Assembly: GCA_029204225.1 (NCBI GenBank)
Contig: CM055095.1
Location: 40,478,141-40,542,140 of the forward strand
Source of the DNA: Diphasiastrum complanatum
Taxonomy: Eukaryota > Streptophyta > Lycopodiopsida > Lycopodiales > Lycopodiaceae
Length of the DNA stretch: 64,000 bases
Reading direction: 5' to 3'
Below the pieces are notes generated by a model that made no database searches, had not been told where the DNA came from, and saw nothing but the letters and a program-made list of their open reading frames with translations. A program made the position numbers and the translations under genes. Positions 12,787 to 25,439 of this stretch are shown piece by piece. Positions within the stretch are counted from its first letter, which is position 1, and each line of letters begins with the position of its first letter.

Positions 12787-13609
12787 TTAGTCATGGTCAG
12801 AATATTTGTAACAAGATGACAAACTATATTTGTGGGTTGATAGTCTCAAACTCAAACAACCGGCATGGAAATAAAAAGCCCTTCCGAGTTTCTTGTATAT
12901 GTTACATCTTTAATCTATCTATTAGAAAATCGAGCTAGGTGACATGATATAACTTGAGCGAGGGGAGTGGTGGAGGTTGGGGGATGAGAATTTTGATTAA
13001 TATTTTTCATATAAATAGGCCACGTGCAACTCACACAGTTGTTTGCTTGCTGAAAAAAATTGGAGATCAAAATGTACTCCTCCATTTTTATGGCCAATGG
13101 CCCACCATAAAATTAGCTTTAAAGACCAAACTAGTCCCCATCCATAGTCAAGTTTCAAATGTGTGATATTCCAATCAAAGCTAAAATTTGCCGAGCATGC
13201 TGCATGTCAAAGTCCCTTTGGACATATTTGAAGGGCCACCAAATATGAAAAATGAAGACACCAACCAACAAGCAAAGAGCATCATCATGAATAATGTTCA
13301 AAGTCAAGTGATTATACTATATGTAGATTGTAATGGTAATCTAGATTATAAGAAATGTTATTAATCAAATTCAAGCCACTCACAATTTTAATCAATCCAT
13401 CCATTATGTGATTTTTCATGAATATCTCTCTTTTAAACTTGGTAGAATTTTTTTGAAAGGTTGATTTTTGAAACAAACGTCATATTAGGGGCATCAACTT
13501 AATTAAAGAAGTCATGCCAAAATTGCGTGATGACAATCAATTCAACAACATATCCCAGTACTCTTAGGGTGGTTTCACATGTAGTGGGATGTAAGTCCAA
13601 AAAGCTTAA
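12787..13609. other. Intergenic, nothing recognised
   Basis: AT-rich sequence with no supportable reading frame, repeat or RNA gene on either strand. Confidence 0.4.
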
Positions 13610-13740
13610 ATACTCTACTTTGATTGGTGGAGCCACTCCAAGAGGCCTTCCTTCCATTTTACAAGGGATGAGAGATACTCTACATTGATTGGTGGAGCCA
13701 CTCTAAGAGGCCTTCCTTCCATTTCACAAGGGGTGAGAGT
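13610..13740 (+). repeat. 65-bp tandem repeat, two copies
   Basis: Units starting at 13610 and 13675 (TACTCTAC..TTGATTGGTGGAG.. to GGGGTGAGAG) are adjacent and ~92% alike. Neither is coding. Confidence 0.9.
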
Positions 13741-14499
13741 TGCCCCATAGGTGGCAATGAAAGGTGCCAACCTGGGGTAACTCAAGATACCAAGGCAGTA
13801 CCTTAGGCCTCTTGGAGTATGGGGAGTAAGTGTTCTCTCCCATCCAATAAAAACATAAATGCCTTATCTAATTTGCATTTAGACATTAAATGATTTGCCC
13901 TCCAAATGAAAGGGACTTTCACATGGAATGACATGAAAGGACCTAGGCTTTCAAATTGGGGGGTAACTACATATTTTGAAATGGCCCTAGACTCTTCCTT
14001 ATTTGGCATTGACTACAAATATGTTCATCTTCTAATAAATGGAGTGTGGGAAAGCTTTACTGTCATTAGACATAACTAAGTTGGTGGGTAATCGTCATCT
14101 TAGCAAAAAAATATTTGAGGTCATTGTATTTGATGTAGTAGCTTTCATTAATTAGAATATGTACATCATATCTAGTCTTGCTCTTGAGGTTAGCACGAAG
14201 CACTTATGTCGTCACCATTTGGATTGTGCTTGGAGCTTGGCTAGGGTGTCCTTTAAAGGAAGTACATGCACTTTTAATATTGTGTATGAGAGGTGATAAC
14301 TCCCTTGAAACACAAAGTTGGGGTATTGCTTGACAAATTTAGTGATATGGACATCAACTAGGAGGAGATTATAATAGCTCCAAGGATTTAACATACAACA
14401 GTCAACAAGTAGATAAGTAGATACCATTGTATCACACAATATAATTGTAGTGCATTTATTAGCGTAAATGTTTGGAAAATAGACTTATTAGATGATGTG
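13741..14499. other. No recognised gene; two short minus-strand open frames
   Basis: Minus-strand open frames of 68 and 75 codons (13803-14009, 14212-14439) match no family I know and have no supporting splice sites. They may be remnants of a decayed transposon. A single TTGTAGTG near 14446 resembles a CACTA end but has no partner. Confidence 0.25.
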
Positions 14500-15170
14500 A
14501 AACATTGTTTAAAAGCTAATACAACAAAGATTTCTTGACCTAAATCATCAACTTTTTTGGAAAATTGTTCTTTCTCGTCCTTCGGGTCTATCTACAACAT
14601 TGACTCATACATACTGAATAGAAATTATTAGTTGAAGTGGTGCACATCTATTGGACATGTAATATTTTTGTTTGGTTGATGTTTTGAATAACTATAAGTA
14701 CTTTTGAAATCCAAAATAGATGTTTTTTTGTTATTTTCACATGCCAAATTTGAAAAAAGAATTTCAATTCCAATTTTATTAGAAACACCACATTACTTCA
14801 TCTTGACAGCTTACCGTTTGCTAATTTTTTCTTGAGGCCAAATAAATCTCGTACCTAGCTATGCTTGTTTTCAATTTATGTACACTCAAACTCACGAGTT
14901 ACAGTTGATGCTAGTGTTTACTTGAAGATTTTGGTAGAGTTATTGAAATGTTCTAACCCTTGAATGAATGGAAATGCAAGATTTATTTGATAGTTACTTT
15001 ATTCCCACCTCTAATAACCTCACAAACATAGAACTCGTGAGCAGGTGCCAAATCTTGATCCTTGAATTCCAATTGTTAGCACCGCGCACGAAAGTAAAAG
15101 AAGTAAACTAAAGAAGATTATGATATGTAAGATACATGACAAGCTACTTGGAAGGGAGGAACCCAGGCCA
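14500..15170 (-). repeat. Unnamed interspersed repeat, copy B (inverted)
   Basis: Reverse-complement partner of 3605-3955 plus 4970-5325. It lacks the ~1 kb middle segment of copy A, joining the two flanks directly near 14850. With copy A it brackets the GTE gene as inverted repeats ~9 kb apart. Confidence 0.7.
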
Positions 15171-15178
15171 TGGATAAT

Positions 15179-15190
15179 GGGGGGGGGGGG

Positions 15191-15223
<33 letters not shown>
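15179..15223. repeat. G-run and (GA)n microsatellite
   Basis: A run of about twelve G followed by GA repeats, at the same edge of repeat copy B where copy A carries its (CT)n-(AT)n tract, so it probably grew from the same seed sequence. Confidence 0.95.
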
Positions 15224-17369
15224 TTAAAAGCATTCACAGAGTTCCTCTTGGTTAAGCAAGACCAAACCCTTTGAAACCTTTATTCATAAGCCAACAAGGT
15301 AAAATATAGCTGAGAAGTAAAATACAGTACAATAAAACACCATAAAGCAAGACTTATTTCAAGACATGCCACCATCCCACAACACAAAACCACGCGAGTT
15401 AGTATGTGAGAAAGACAAATATCAATGCTGAATGTCAGTTGTTATCCATGTACAAAATAAGCTTTGCTACTTAACAGCTTGGTTATAATGAAAAATTCTT
15501 AGTTCAATCTTCTCATTCACATGTGGAATTTAGTGATAGGCTAAGCCATCTTTTTGCCGTATTAGGGTGAAAGCCATACTGATCAATATTTTTGGCGCTA
15601 GTCCATATCAATTGATAATTTCTTTTATATATACTATTAACAAGAGGACGCTTGCTAAACAAGTACACAAAAAAAAAAGTTTTTTAGGGTGAGCAATGAC
15701 ACGCGTATGACGATATTAGGGCAAATCCATGCCATGCTAACCTGTGGACCCATATAATAGATCGTGTAATTGTGTCAAGACCCTTGAGCATATCCATGCT
15801 TTCCAAGGGTGTTCAAGCTCGATTACTAGTTTCATTCCTAGTGTGAACTTGAAAGGGCAATTGTGAAATTTACGTATTTATTTAGGCTGCAATTAAAAAA
15901 AGAGAAAAACCATTGGCTTGTATAGTCTCAATTAATATGTTAGGGCAATTCCATGTCATACTAACACTTGATACTATAACGACTCTTGCGCAAATCCATG
16001 CATTCCAAGAGTAATTAAGCAAAAAAAGAGTACGATTATACATCTTGGGTTAAGTCGATAACAGTTTAAAGCCTACCGTGTAAGTAATAAAAAAGTTACG
16101 TTAATAGCAGAGTATACCAAGGTAGTGATACTCTTTTCTAGCAATGATAAAGCTCATACTTGGATAGAGATGAAAGCGTTATCTTGTGAAGATTCCATAT
16201 TGTATTCGGTACTATCGATTCTTCATGCATTACCACAACAATACTTCATAGATGAGTTTATACCATTAAGGAAATATATGAGACATCTGCATACCGATTA
16301 ATTATTATGAACTATTGCCAATACTATCTATCATGGCACGATAGAAAACATTAATTCCTTCGTTTATTCTATAGATGCATATGGTAGAGGTGTAGTACCT
16401 GTGATTATGACAAAGTTATATTCTACTTTGTAATTTTTTAGCTACCGGTCAGTTCAATATGAGAAGAAAGGTAAAGAGGTTAGCAATTGAATTGCCTATT
16501 TATGTAGCGTAAGTACAAACCAATGTGTATCTTTAGAGTGCATCGCTGTAGAAACGGATTAGTAGAACATAACTAAAAGTGGATAGCTACCGTAATAGGT
16601 CCGTGGTGTAACTATTAAGCCATGTGGCTGTGGGTCGCAAGTGGTTCATCGTTTGTGCTTGATACTCAACAAAAATGTATATGTACATTCCTAAACCAAG
16701 CGGCTATCAATAGCACTGGTTATCAACGCATAGATTCATACTACAACCTGTATCTATCAACCCACAAAAACGTGTTTGAAAAGCCATCATTTCAACGACT
16801 GTCATCAGCGCAATATTACAAACCAAATGCTTATGCTAGCAATGTTACTTCAAGTGAATGTGTTGGTTGTTGTAAACAGCAGTAGAAAAAAAATTTCAAC
16901 GTTGGTAGTCCGCACTACCTGTCTGAAAATTGATGGTAGTCCATGCTACCCAACTGATTTACATAAGAGATCGAAGTATGATGAATAAAGCATGTGGTGC
17001 GCATTCATACTTGAACTAATGGTTGATATCGCGTACATGTTGTAGTAGTTGGGCGCCACTGTCAAGCATTCATGAGCACCTTGAGAGCATAATCAGGAGG
17101 AAAAAGAAGAGGAAAGTAGAGAGGAGGTGGAGATAGCTCAAAGAGTCGTCGTGTTTAAATAGCAAAAGAGTAAGCTTAGTGTGAAACTTTGTAGAACGAA
17201 CCATAATTATAGCAACCATTGGATGATATAAGAGTAAATCGTGACCGTTCGGAGAAGAGACTTTTCAAAAAAAAATTCCCGCTAAAAGATTCAAACCATT
17301 TAGGGGTGTATGCCCGAAAGTTTAGACAGCTTATAACAAGAGGGGGTGATACGACATTAAATACTACCC
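15224..17369. other. Gene-free stretch with weak internal repeats
   Basis: No family is recognised. Around 15715-15800 and 15945-16015 two related segments recur, both with CCATG..ATACTAAC/CTAACC and (T)CCATGC(A/T)TTCCAAG(A/G)G. Open frames near 16622-16988 look fortuitous. Possibly an old LTR or non-autonomous element. Confidence 0.3.

Positions 17370-17463
<94 letters not shown>
17370..17463. repeat. (GA)46 microsatellite
   Basis: An almost perfect GA repeat of ~94 bp. The Arg-Glu and Leu-Ser dipeptide open frames crossing it are artefacts of the repeat. Confidence 0.97.
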
Positions 17464-17467
<4 letters not shown>

Positions 17468-17524
17468 TCATGGGAGTAGCTGATGCGAAAAATGTGGAAC
17501 GCAAATTGCAAATATCAATCAGGC

Positions 17525-17590
17525 TCTGTAACGAAACTGGACGAAACGAAGCGAAACTGGATGAAACGAAACGAAATGAAACGAAACTTG
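17525..17590. repeat. (CGAAA)n-like short tandem repeat
   Basis: Degenerate units of GAAACGAAGCGAAACTGGAT type, repeated about a dozen times. A short minisatellite next to the GA tract. Confidence 0.75.
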
Positions 17591-18091
17591 AACGAGCTAT
17601 GATATTGACATTGCTGAAGCGAAATCAAATTAATCGCGAACAAAAATCAATTTGGATGGATTTCAAATATAATTGTTGGATTTATTACTTCTACTCTCCT
17701 TAAATCCCATTTTAATCTGCCTCCATTCATGCTGCATATTTATTAACGTTGTCGCGCAGCCTGCATATGTTGACAGATTCAGAGCCTATAGAATTTGTTA
17801 ACTAGTCCTTCCTTGTTTCTTGTTTACAAGAACTGTTTTCTGCCTGTTTAGAGGCTTGTTGGCATTTATTGAATGTTAGCTTCTTAGTTTAATGCCGAAA
17901 CCAGGCAGAAGGGACTGATATCGATGTAGTAAATGTCCTGCCTGTCAGAGGACAATCCAGGGAGTCACTCTTGAACTAATGCACATGCATAAACAACCAC
18001 TCATACATGTCAAAACGTTCAACCATAAAATCAGTGTGCAGATCCGTTGAACAAACAATGAAACTCTAATTCTACCTTGCTGCAAAATGAA

Positions 18092-19533
18092 CTAAACACA
18101 GGATGATAAGGATATAGTTGCTTGTTTCTTTGATAGCCAAGAAACTAAATTCCCTCCAAGAAAAATTGTGTAAGCACTTGTGGATTTTCTATCCAACCTG
18201 TCTCCTGCAAAGTCTGAATTTGAAAAAGCAACCAAAATTAGATCTTCTCCTTTGTAGAATAATCCATAATCTAAAGTAGAAGATATATACCTCAAGATTC
18301 TTTTAGCCAACTTCCAGTGATATATCTTTGGATCCTACATGTGTTGACTTAGCTTATGCACAGTAAAGCTTAGATAAGGTCTAGTCACTGTTAACCATAT
18401 AAGTGAGCCAATAAGACTCCTATAAAGAGTAATGTCCACAAAGGATTTCCATCATCTTTCATAGGAACTTTTACAATGTGCTCCATTGGTATATCTATAC
18501 CTTTACAGTTTTCCATTTGGAATTTCTTGAGCATGGAAAGTGCATATCTACTTTGACTTATAAAGGCTTAACCATTCCAAAAATCTATTACAAGGCCTAA
18601 AATATAGTGAGTCCTGCATCTTAAACTCACTACCAAGTGCATGCTTAGTTTCTTCAACTAGCTTCTTATTATTTTCACAAAGAATGATATCATCTACATA
18701 GACGAGAAGAATAATTACAATGTTATTTACAAACTTATAATACAGAGAGGGGTCATCTTCACTAAGACAAAATCCGAGTGATATGAGATAGGAGTTGAGC
18801 CTTGCATACCAAGACCTTGGTGCTTTTTTTAGTCCATAGAGACTTTTGAACAAAAGACAAACTTTTGATTCTTCACCTTCTTTCACAACACCAGGAGGTT
18901 GCTCCATGTAGATCTCCTCCTCATGGTAACCATTGAGAAAGACATTAGAAACATCATGCTGAAACATTCTCCAATTGTGAAAACATGCAAGAGATATGAG
19001 TATTTTGATTGTTACCATTTTTGCAACTTGTGCAAAGGTGTATTCATACTTGGACATCTTTAGGCTCTTCATTTGATATGAAGAGAGCATGATAGGAAGT
19101 TTCACCTTCCACTTGCCTTCCTTCCTCATCATATGTGAGCCTCTTTGGCTCAGATCTTTCTCTTGTAGATCTTCTTCGTGTGGGTGCTTGAAGTTGCTCC
19201 TCCTCAAGCCTTGGCCTCACCACTTTTTGAGCAGCATCAAGATTAATGATTGTAGATCTTGCATGAGACTCCTTGATTTGTGCTTCATCCAATTAAACTT
19301 TTGATCTTCATGAAAGATCACATCTCTACTAACAACATTCTTGTCAGTAGAGGGAAGATATACTTTGTATGCTTTTTTAGTAGATGCATATCCTACAGAA
19401 ATTTCTTTAGCAACACTAGGATCTTTCTTCTTCCTAGTCTCTAAAGGTACATGCACAAAGCATACACAGCCAAAGATCCTAAGATGATCTACCTTAGACT
19501 TTTTCTTATACAACATCTCAAATGGTGTCCATG
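18092..19533 (-). mobile_element. Ty1/copia fossil: integrase C-terminus, RT and RNase H
   Basis: On the minus strand, in order: integrase C-terminal part (FEMLYKKKSKVDHLRIFGC), reverse transcriptase with SLYGLKKAPRSWY and the YVDD active-site motif near 18700, then RNase H (18092-18310, RILRYISSTLDYGLF). The order is that of copia. The copy is truncated and broken. It directly abuts CACTA transposase sequence at ~19533. Confidence 0.88.
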
Positions 19534-22500
19534 CTTACTGTCTTGGTTGAATCGATAGCAAAAAATTCACTACGATCTTTTTTTACAGTTGCATTTGATC
19601 CTCTACAGTTGACTTTGAACCATTTCATGTCAAACAACAAATATTTACCCATTTCACCAAAACACATCTCATATATGGCTTGTATGGTTCCTACATACTC
19701 AAGCTCTCCAGAAATTGGACTTTGATCTTGAGCACTACTCCGACTTTCTTGATGGAAGGATGCCATCACATCACAATCATAAGTTCGTCGTTTCATATCA
19801 ATTGATTCAATGCGATGATGACGACCATATGCCCACATTGCACTATACTTTCGATACTGTCACATGTTGATTATAATTAAAACAATAATCAGTCATCGTA
19901 CGAATTAAAATTGTTCACTTAAAAAAAATAGAGTTATAGACAAACCTTCCAATCACATCCTCTTACGAATTCTCATTCTGTGTCAAATATGAATTGTCCC
20001 TTTGATATTGTTTGTTGGAGTGTATCAACCATCCAGTCTATAGTGCATTGGTTGGGCAATGGCTCAAGATCATGTGAAGGTGTAGCTTGACCTCTACGCC
20101 TATTGTGTCGGTGTCGATTTCTAATCAGTACCCTTTTTTTTTTCTTCTTCATATAATTCCAACCATTTATCCATTACTCCTGAATTATATAGCATAAAGG
20201 TTGAAATTTTTTCTCTCAAACTAGGTGTCATTTTTTTAAGACTACCTATACTTTGAGGTTTTTTACCTTTCACCTCATTGCTTTCCTCATCATGCCATAG
20301 TCGTGGAGCAGATAAATATATTTGAAACAAAACTTCGATAACATAAAATAGAGATTCTTACACTAACCATCCCTCTGACATGCGTCCCTCTACCCTTGCC
20401 TTCTGACGCACTTTTAACACTTTCATGAATCTCTCCAAGAAAAACATCCACCTACAGAAAATTTTAACACATCAATGAAAACATTCTGTTATTTATAATT
20501 TGAAAAAATCACACTACATTTATTGAAACTACTAAAATCAAATTCAAGTGTATTATACCTTGAGTGCACGGGACCGACAATACCAACTTCTTGGACCAAG
20601 TGCACAAGCAGATGCACCTGTATGTCTAGGGTAGAAGTTGGAAAAGCCCTCTCAAACATACATACAACCTCCACCATATCTTCTTGCTTTATTTGCACGT
20701 TTATCTCACGAATCTCCTTACCACACATCCATCTACATCATGTTTGTAGTATAACTAGATTTTAGTACGTTCATATTATTTTATCAAATTTGTATTAGAA
20801 AAAAAAAACATGCAATTTCATAAGATATTGATGTAAACAAAAAAAATTAAGTACCTGACAAAGGATGCTAATTTGTAAATGGCATCACGAAGTTGATCAA
20901 TTAGACAGCCACGAATGCACATTGGAAATATGTACTTGACCATCTTCAACCAATCGTGAGATTTTAGACCATAGAGTTTTCCTTCAGCTGTGAATGATGT
21001 TTGTAGTGAATGAGCAAAACCCGTTGGTGTTCTCATCTCGCAAATGACTGACCGTACATACTTATACTCTTCTTTCGTAAGAATCCAAGGGGCTCTTGGA
21101 ATACTATAGGTATTTTTATCAGTACATAATTTTGGCCAATACTCTTTTTTTGTTTTTGATTCTTGTAGATCATGTCTGGCAGAAATACTGTCTTTGTCGC
21201 CCACCAAGTGTTTCCATATTGATTCACCCACATTTTTGAATATGTGCATATGATCAAGCAAGTGATTGATCAAAAGATTATTCCAATATGATGAACAATG
21301 AAAGATGGATAGTCTTTTCATACCATTGATTGGCTTTGTCTCGGATTCAATCCAAAGTTTGTGCCAATCTGCCACGGACATTCTCTTTGGAGGCATTCTT
21401 GTTTTTGATCTTCCTCCAAAGCCTCTTCTATGAGCATTTCTAAATGGATGATTTTCATCTTACAAGTACTTGCGATGATTTTCATACAGAACTTTGTTTA
21501 AATGACATGAGTGGCGAACATCAATATTTGGTCCACAAATGAGACACGCGTGATATCCAGAAGTTGTAAAACCTAAAAGAATCAAATCTAATTCATATTA
21601 TAAATAAAATTCTTTTAAAACATAAATATTGCATGCATAAAAAATAAATATACAAACATTACAAGTGATTTCATTTTATAGTCACCTGAACAATTGCCCA
21701 ATCCTAGATAGCCATGCATAGTCCACATTAACATTGCACGCAACAAAAATGTTTTGTCTTGAAGTGGACATGAAATGTCATATGCTTGGACTCTCTTCCA
21801 TAGTAGTTCTAGTTCTTCAATCAATGGTGCAAAGTAGATATCCATATTTTTTACTTTATGTTTTCCAAGAATTAGAAGTGCTAGCATGAGATGTCATTTT
21901 TTTATGCTTAGCCAAGGTGGAATGTTATAGTTGACCAACACCATTGGCCGAGTAAACCACGTGCTTGACATTTTTTCAAAGGGGTTAATCTCGTCTATTG
22001 CAAGTCCAAATTTTATATTTTTTGTTTCACTTGCGAAACATGAATATTCTTTGTCAATGTGTTTCCATGGAAGAGAGTCTAAGGGTACTCTCATGATCTC
22101 ATCCGAAGAACAATGACTAGCATGCCAATTCACAAGTTTTGCAAGAGACTTGCAACGAAACAGTCGTTGCAATCGTGAGATTATTGGAAAGTGTCGTAAC
22201 ACCTTGCATGAGATAGTGGTCCCTTGTAAGTCATCTCGATATCGAAGAGTATCGCATATAAGACAAGCTTTTAACCCTCGATACTCACCACGATATAAGA
22301 TGCAATCTTTTGGACAAGCATGATGCAATGTATAGTCCATTCCCATTGCACTCAACATTTTATGTGCCTCACCTCTTGTCTCTAACATAGTGTTTCCTTC
22401 TGAGAGTAGTTTGCACAATAACCTGTACATAATGAAATGAATTTCCATAATATAAAATAAAAGATCATTTAGCCAACTAAAACATCTGACTTGAACAACA

Positions 22501-23053
22501 CATCTATTAAATTCTTAAAAAAAAATCTCAATCTTATTTATCCAAATAAGGATGTAACAATTGTATCACTCCACTTATATTTTGCTTGGAGGTTTAATAT
22601 AAGCAATGAAATGGCCAAACGAGATGTCTTTGCTCCAGAATATAATGGTGTGTTTGATTCTTCTCTTAATTTTTTTTCCTCGGCACTAATAAATGATTCG
22701 CTATCATGCTCAGTGCGTTCTTCCACATCATGATGCTCATAGACGTTATTTATCAAGTTGTTCATGATTTCAACTTCATCTTGAATGCAAAAATCATTTT
22801 CAACACTTGATCTTGATTCTGAAGAAAAAGAAGAAGAAAAAGATCGAGGCTGATTTGCTTTGGCACGTTGTTGTTCATCTATTTTCATCATGGCTCTCAA
22901 TCCCATATGCTTACGACGTGATAGTTGATTTATGTGCGGCCCATCATATGCCAATCTTGTTTTGGATATAAAGTGACTGTTGTCATCGTCACTAGAGCTA
23001 GATGACAATTCATAGTCCTTCAAACATGGGAAACAAAATAATATATTCATCAA
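19534..23053 (-). pseudogene. tnp2-like CACTA transposase (Transposase_21, DUF4218, DUF4216)
   Basis: Read right to left: an acidic/Ser-rich N-terminal part (22538-23053); the Transposase_21 core (21615-22448) with YRGLKACLICDTLRY, HFPIISRLQRLF, FGLAIDEINPFEKMSS and LVNYNIPPWL; a further part (20818-21410) with LLDHMHIFKNVGESIW and LKSHDWLKMVKYIFP; a DUF4218-like part (FPTSTLDIQVHLLVHLV, 20489-20728; RFMKVLKVRQ near 20440); and a DUF4216-like end (19534-19838). Pieces lie in different frames, partly because of introns and partly because of decay: an in-frame TGA-type break separates 21894 from 21887, although homology continues across it. The C-terminus stops at copia sequence. Almost certainly inactive. 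Confidence 0.8.
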
Positions 23054-23218
23054 TTAACATATAAGATTGTCATTCATGAAAATTAAAACTAAAATTAAGA
23101 CATGCAAATCAAACACCATATCTTAAATTAAGGCATGCAATATGAAATATAAAAAAAACAATTAATTCACATTTAATATAACTTGCTCTCACTAAATAGA
23201 TAAAATGTATTTTGATAT

Positions 23219-24487
23219 TCACAAAGTACATGCTTGAATTTGGCTCAAAGCCTTTTGTACACATCTTGAAAGAGGGCGATTGAAGCTATATTTGATGAAT
23301 AGCTCTTCACCACATTTAATGGGCCTTATCGCACATACCATTACGTATGTACTTTTTGAGTTCCTAAAAAAGTATTCTTTCTTTCTATTGGCGCGTTCAT
23401 CGAAATCACAATTAGTTAATGAAGGCTGCTCAATGGAACTATTTATATATGCAACAATATTGCATATTTTTCTGGACGTCCATCAATGTACATACGATGT
23501 GATTTCAAAACATTCTCTCCTTGCACACGTCGCTCTTCCAAAGAACAAGCATTGGCATTCAAGCCATAACTTGCATTCTCCATTGGTGACGACATAAAGC
23601 ATGCCAATCACCCCAATTGTATTGAGAACCTGCATAAGGCATTAATGTGACAACACTATTCAAGGGGACATCAATGCTAGTCAAAGAAAATAGACCCAAT
23701 CTCGCATTAGGAAAATGCTCACTTGGCTTGATCATGTACATATGACCCCAATATAAAAATGATGTTCCACATAATGGTAGTGATACTCTATCAAGCCAAT
23801 GTGAATATTTCTTTCTATCAAAGGGCTTAACCAATGCTTTTAGGTAGGGAGGAAGGGGAAACTCAATCAATGAATTTAAAACATTCTTGGATAAATCAAC
23901 AATACGTAAATTTGGTTGTTCATTTTCAAATCTTGTCAAAATACGTCCAAGTCGTGTTCTTTTTTTTAATGGAGTAAATCTAAATGGGATAAGAAGAAGA
24001 GGAGATTCTACACAAGGTATGTGAGGTATTGTGAGATGGATAAAATCGATGTGAGATGTCGTGGGATGGATAAAATCGATGTGAGGTGTCATGAGTAGAT
24101 AGAATCGATGTGTGGTGACATCGTGGAATGAATAGAATCTATAGTAGAATTTGCGTGAGGTGTTGTGAGATGGATATAATCCACGTGAGGTGTTGTGAGA
24201 TGAATAGAATCTATGTGTGGTGATATCGTGGGATGAATAGATTCTATGAAAAGATCTATGTGAGGTGTGGTGGAGTGAGTGACGTGCGAAATGGGAAGAT
24301 GCATAACTTTCACATCATGAGGTATATAGTGACTAGTGACATCATTATGATCATCAACAAAATCTTCGTCTAATGTCAAAGATGATCCAAAATCAATATT
24401 TCTTATCTTGTTGATAAGATTGTCAATCGACGTGTTATAAGACATTGACACCAATGTATTATTCTGCAAGAGTGAATCATCACACAA
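23219..24487 (-). pseudogene. SET-domain-like reading frame beside the CACTA transposase
   Basis: A minus-strand frame starts with an acidic N-terminus, runs through a His-Ile-Asp-rich repeat (24000-24260), then shows a SET-like series: ARLGLFSLTSIDVPLNSVV, an ..YIDGRPEKYA.. strand, NSSIEQPSLTNCDF (matching the Asn-Ser-containing pseudoknot motif) and, near the stop at 23219, VCAIRPIKCGEELFIKYSF (the GEEL..Y end of SET). SET proteins transfer methyl groups to lysines, usually of histones. The domain is spread over three frames (shifts near 23600 and 23440), so this copy is decayed or mis-assembled. It may be a captured host gene or an accessory gene of the transposon. No pre-SET or post-SET Cys cluster was seen. 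Confidence 0.55.
24005..24260 (-). repeat. Minisatellite encoding HIDSIHPTTP-type repeats
   Basis: Units of ~33-36 bp, GATGGATAAAATCGATGTGA-like on the plus strand, recur about seven times. Their period is mostly a multiple of three, so the minus-strand SET-like frame reads them as a His/Ile/Asp-rich repeat. Unit similarity suggests local slippage expansion. Confidence 0.8.
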
Positions 24488-24559
24488 GCATTAGTTTTAT
24501 TTTTTTCAAAAAAATTATAAATATGTGTATGATAAGAATAGTACTAAATAGTTAAAATG

Positions 24560-25135
24560 TATCTCCAAATCCACATCAGGCTCCTCAATGTGCTTTCCAA
24601 GCTTTCACAGATGTTGCGCCACTATTCATCTTTCTCGAATTTTTAATCCTTTGCATTGTTTGCACTCGTGATATATCTTTTCATTGTACCTCTGTTGATA
24701 TTAATTTCATTTTACAATTACAAAAATGATTAGCTTAATGTTACAAGCTAATTTATATGTGTATAAATACATTCCTAAATTTTAAACAAATAATTATATA
24801 GTACATGCGATTTAGGTCGAGGCTGGGCACCAGAACTTGATGACGATGATGTTCCACTAAGTCTTTGCTCAAGCATTTGTGCTCTTTTTCGTGATTTCAT
24901 TTTGTAATTATATTGCATCTTCTTTAACTTTTTGTTATCTTGTGGAGGCGTCGTGCTTTAAACAATCGTAAAAAAAAAAACAAAAAACTTATATTCAACA
25001 CACAATGCTGCAAATCCAAATGTTAAGTACATAATATCTACTATACATTTAATAAATATACCTGTTTCGAGACATTTCCTCAGTAGAAGACATATTTGCT
25101 AATGAACGATTAAATTTAATCTGCAATTTTTTAAC
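24560..25135 (-). pseudogene. Upstream exons of the SET-like or second CACTA gene
   Basis: A short exon near 25075-25130 encodes NRSLANMSSTEEMSRN with a good acceptor (TGCAG) and donor (ACAG|GTATAT). A second near 24830-24965 encodes KKLKKMQYNYKMKSRKRAQ followed by a Ser-rich stretch. A third near 24600-24690 has a CxxC pair (HECKQCKG). All read toward the SET-like frame and could be its 5' exons or a separate tnpA-like gene. Function not recognised. Confidence 0.4.
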
Positions 25136-25439
25136 AAGAATGTTAATGATATTGACAAAATACACTTGTCAAAATATACAGTTAAAATTGATTTGTACGC
25201 ACAAGTTTAACAAAATCCACAAATATCTTTATCACTAAAACATTTAGATACCTTACCAATGTCAAGTTGCTTGAACAAATATGACATTGTCTAACTCATG
25301 AAGAAAAGAAGCAGATTCAAACAAACTATGAAATATAAGTGTGATTTCTTTTAACTATTTAGAAAACTAGATAGTAATTAATACATGTGTCATTTTAAAA
25401 AAATCATCAAAATCTTCAAAATTCAAGTTTGGAAAAATC

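Larger units (their letters stand above)
19534..25135 (-). mobile_element. CACTA (En/Spm) DNA transposon remnant
   Basis: The minus strand carries a tnp2-type transposase gene (to 23053) and, upstream in the same orientation, a second multi-exon reading frame with a SET-like domain. CACTA elements move by cut-and-paste and end in CACTA..TAGTG; no such termini were found, and the left side is cut off by copia sequence. The degenerate repeat field at 25440-27530 could be its subterminal region. Confidence 0.8.

Noticed and set aside
19562-19572. CACTAC-like string as a CACTA terminus
   Set aside because: It lies within transposase-derived coding sequence and has no inverted partner or target duplication.
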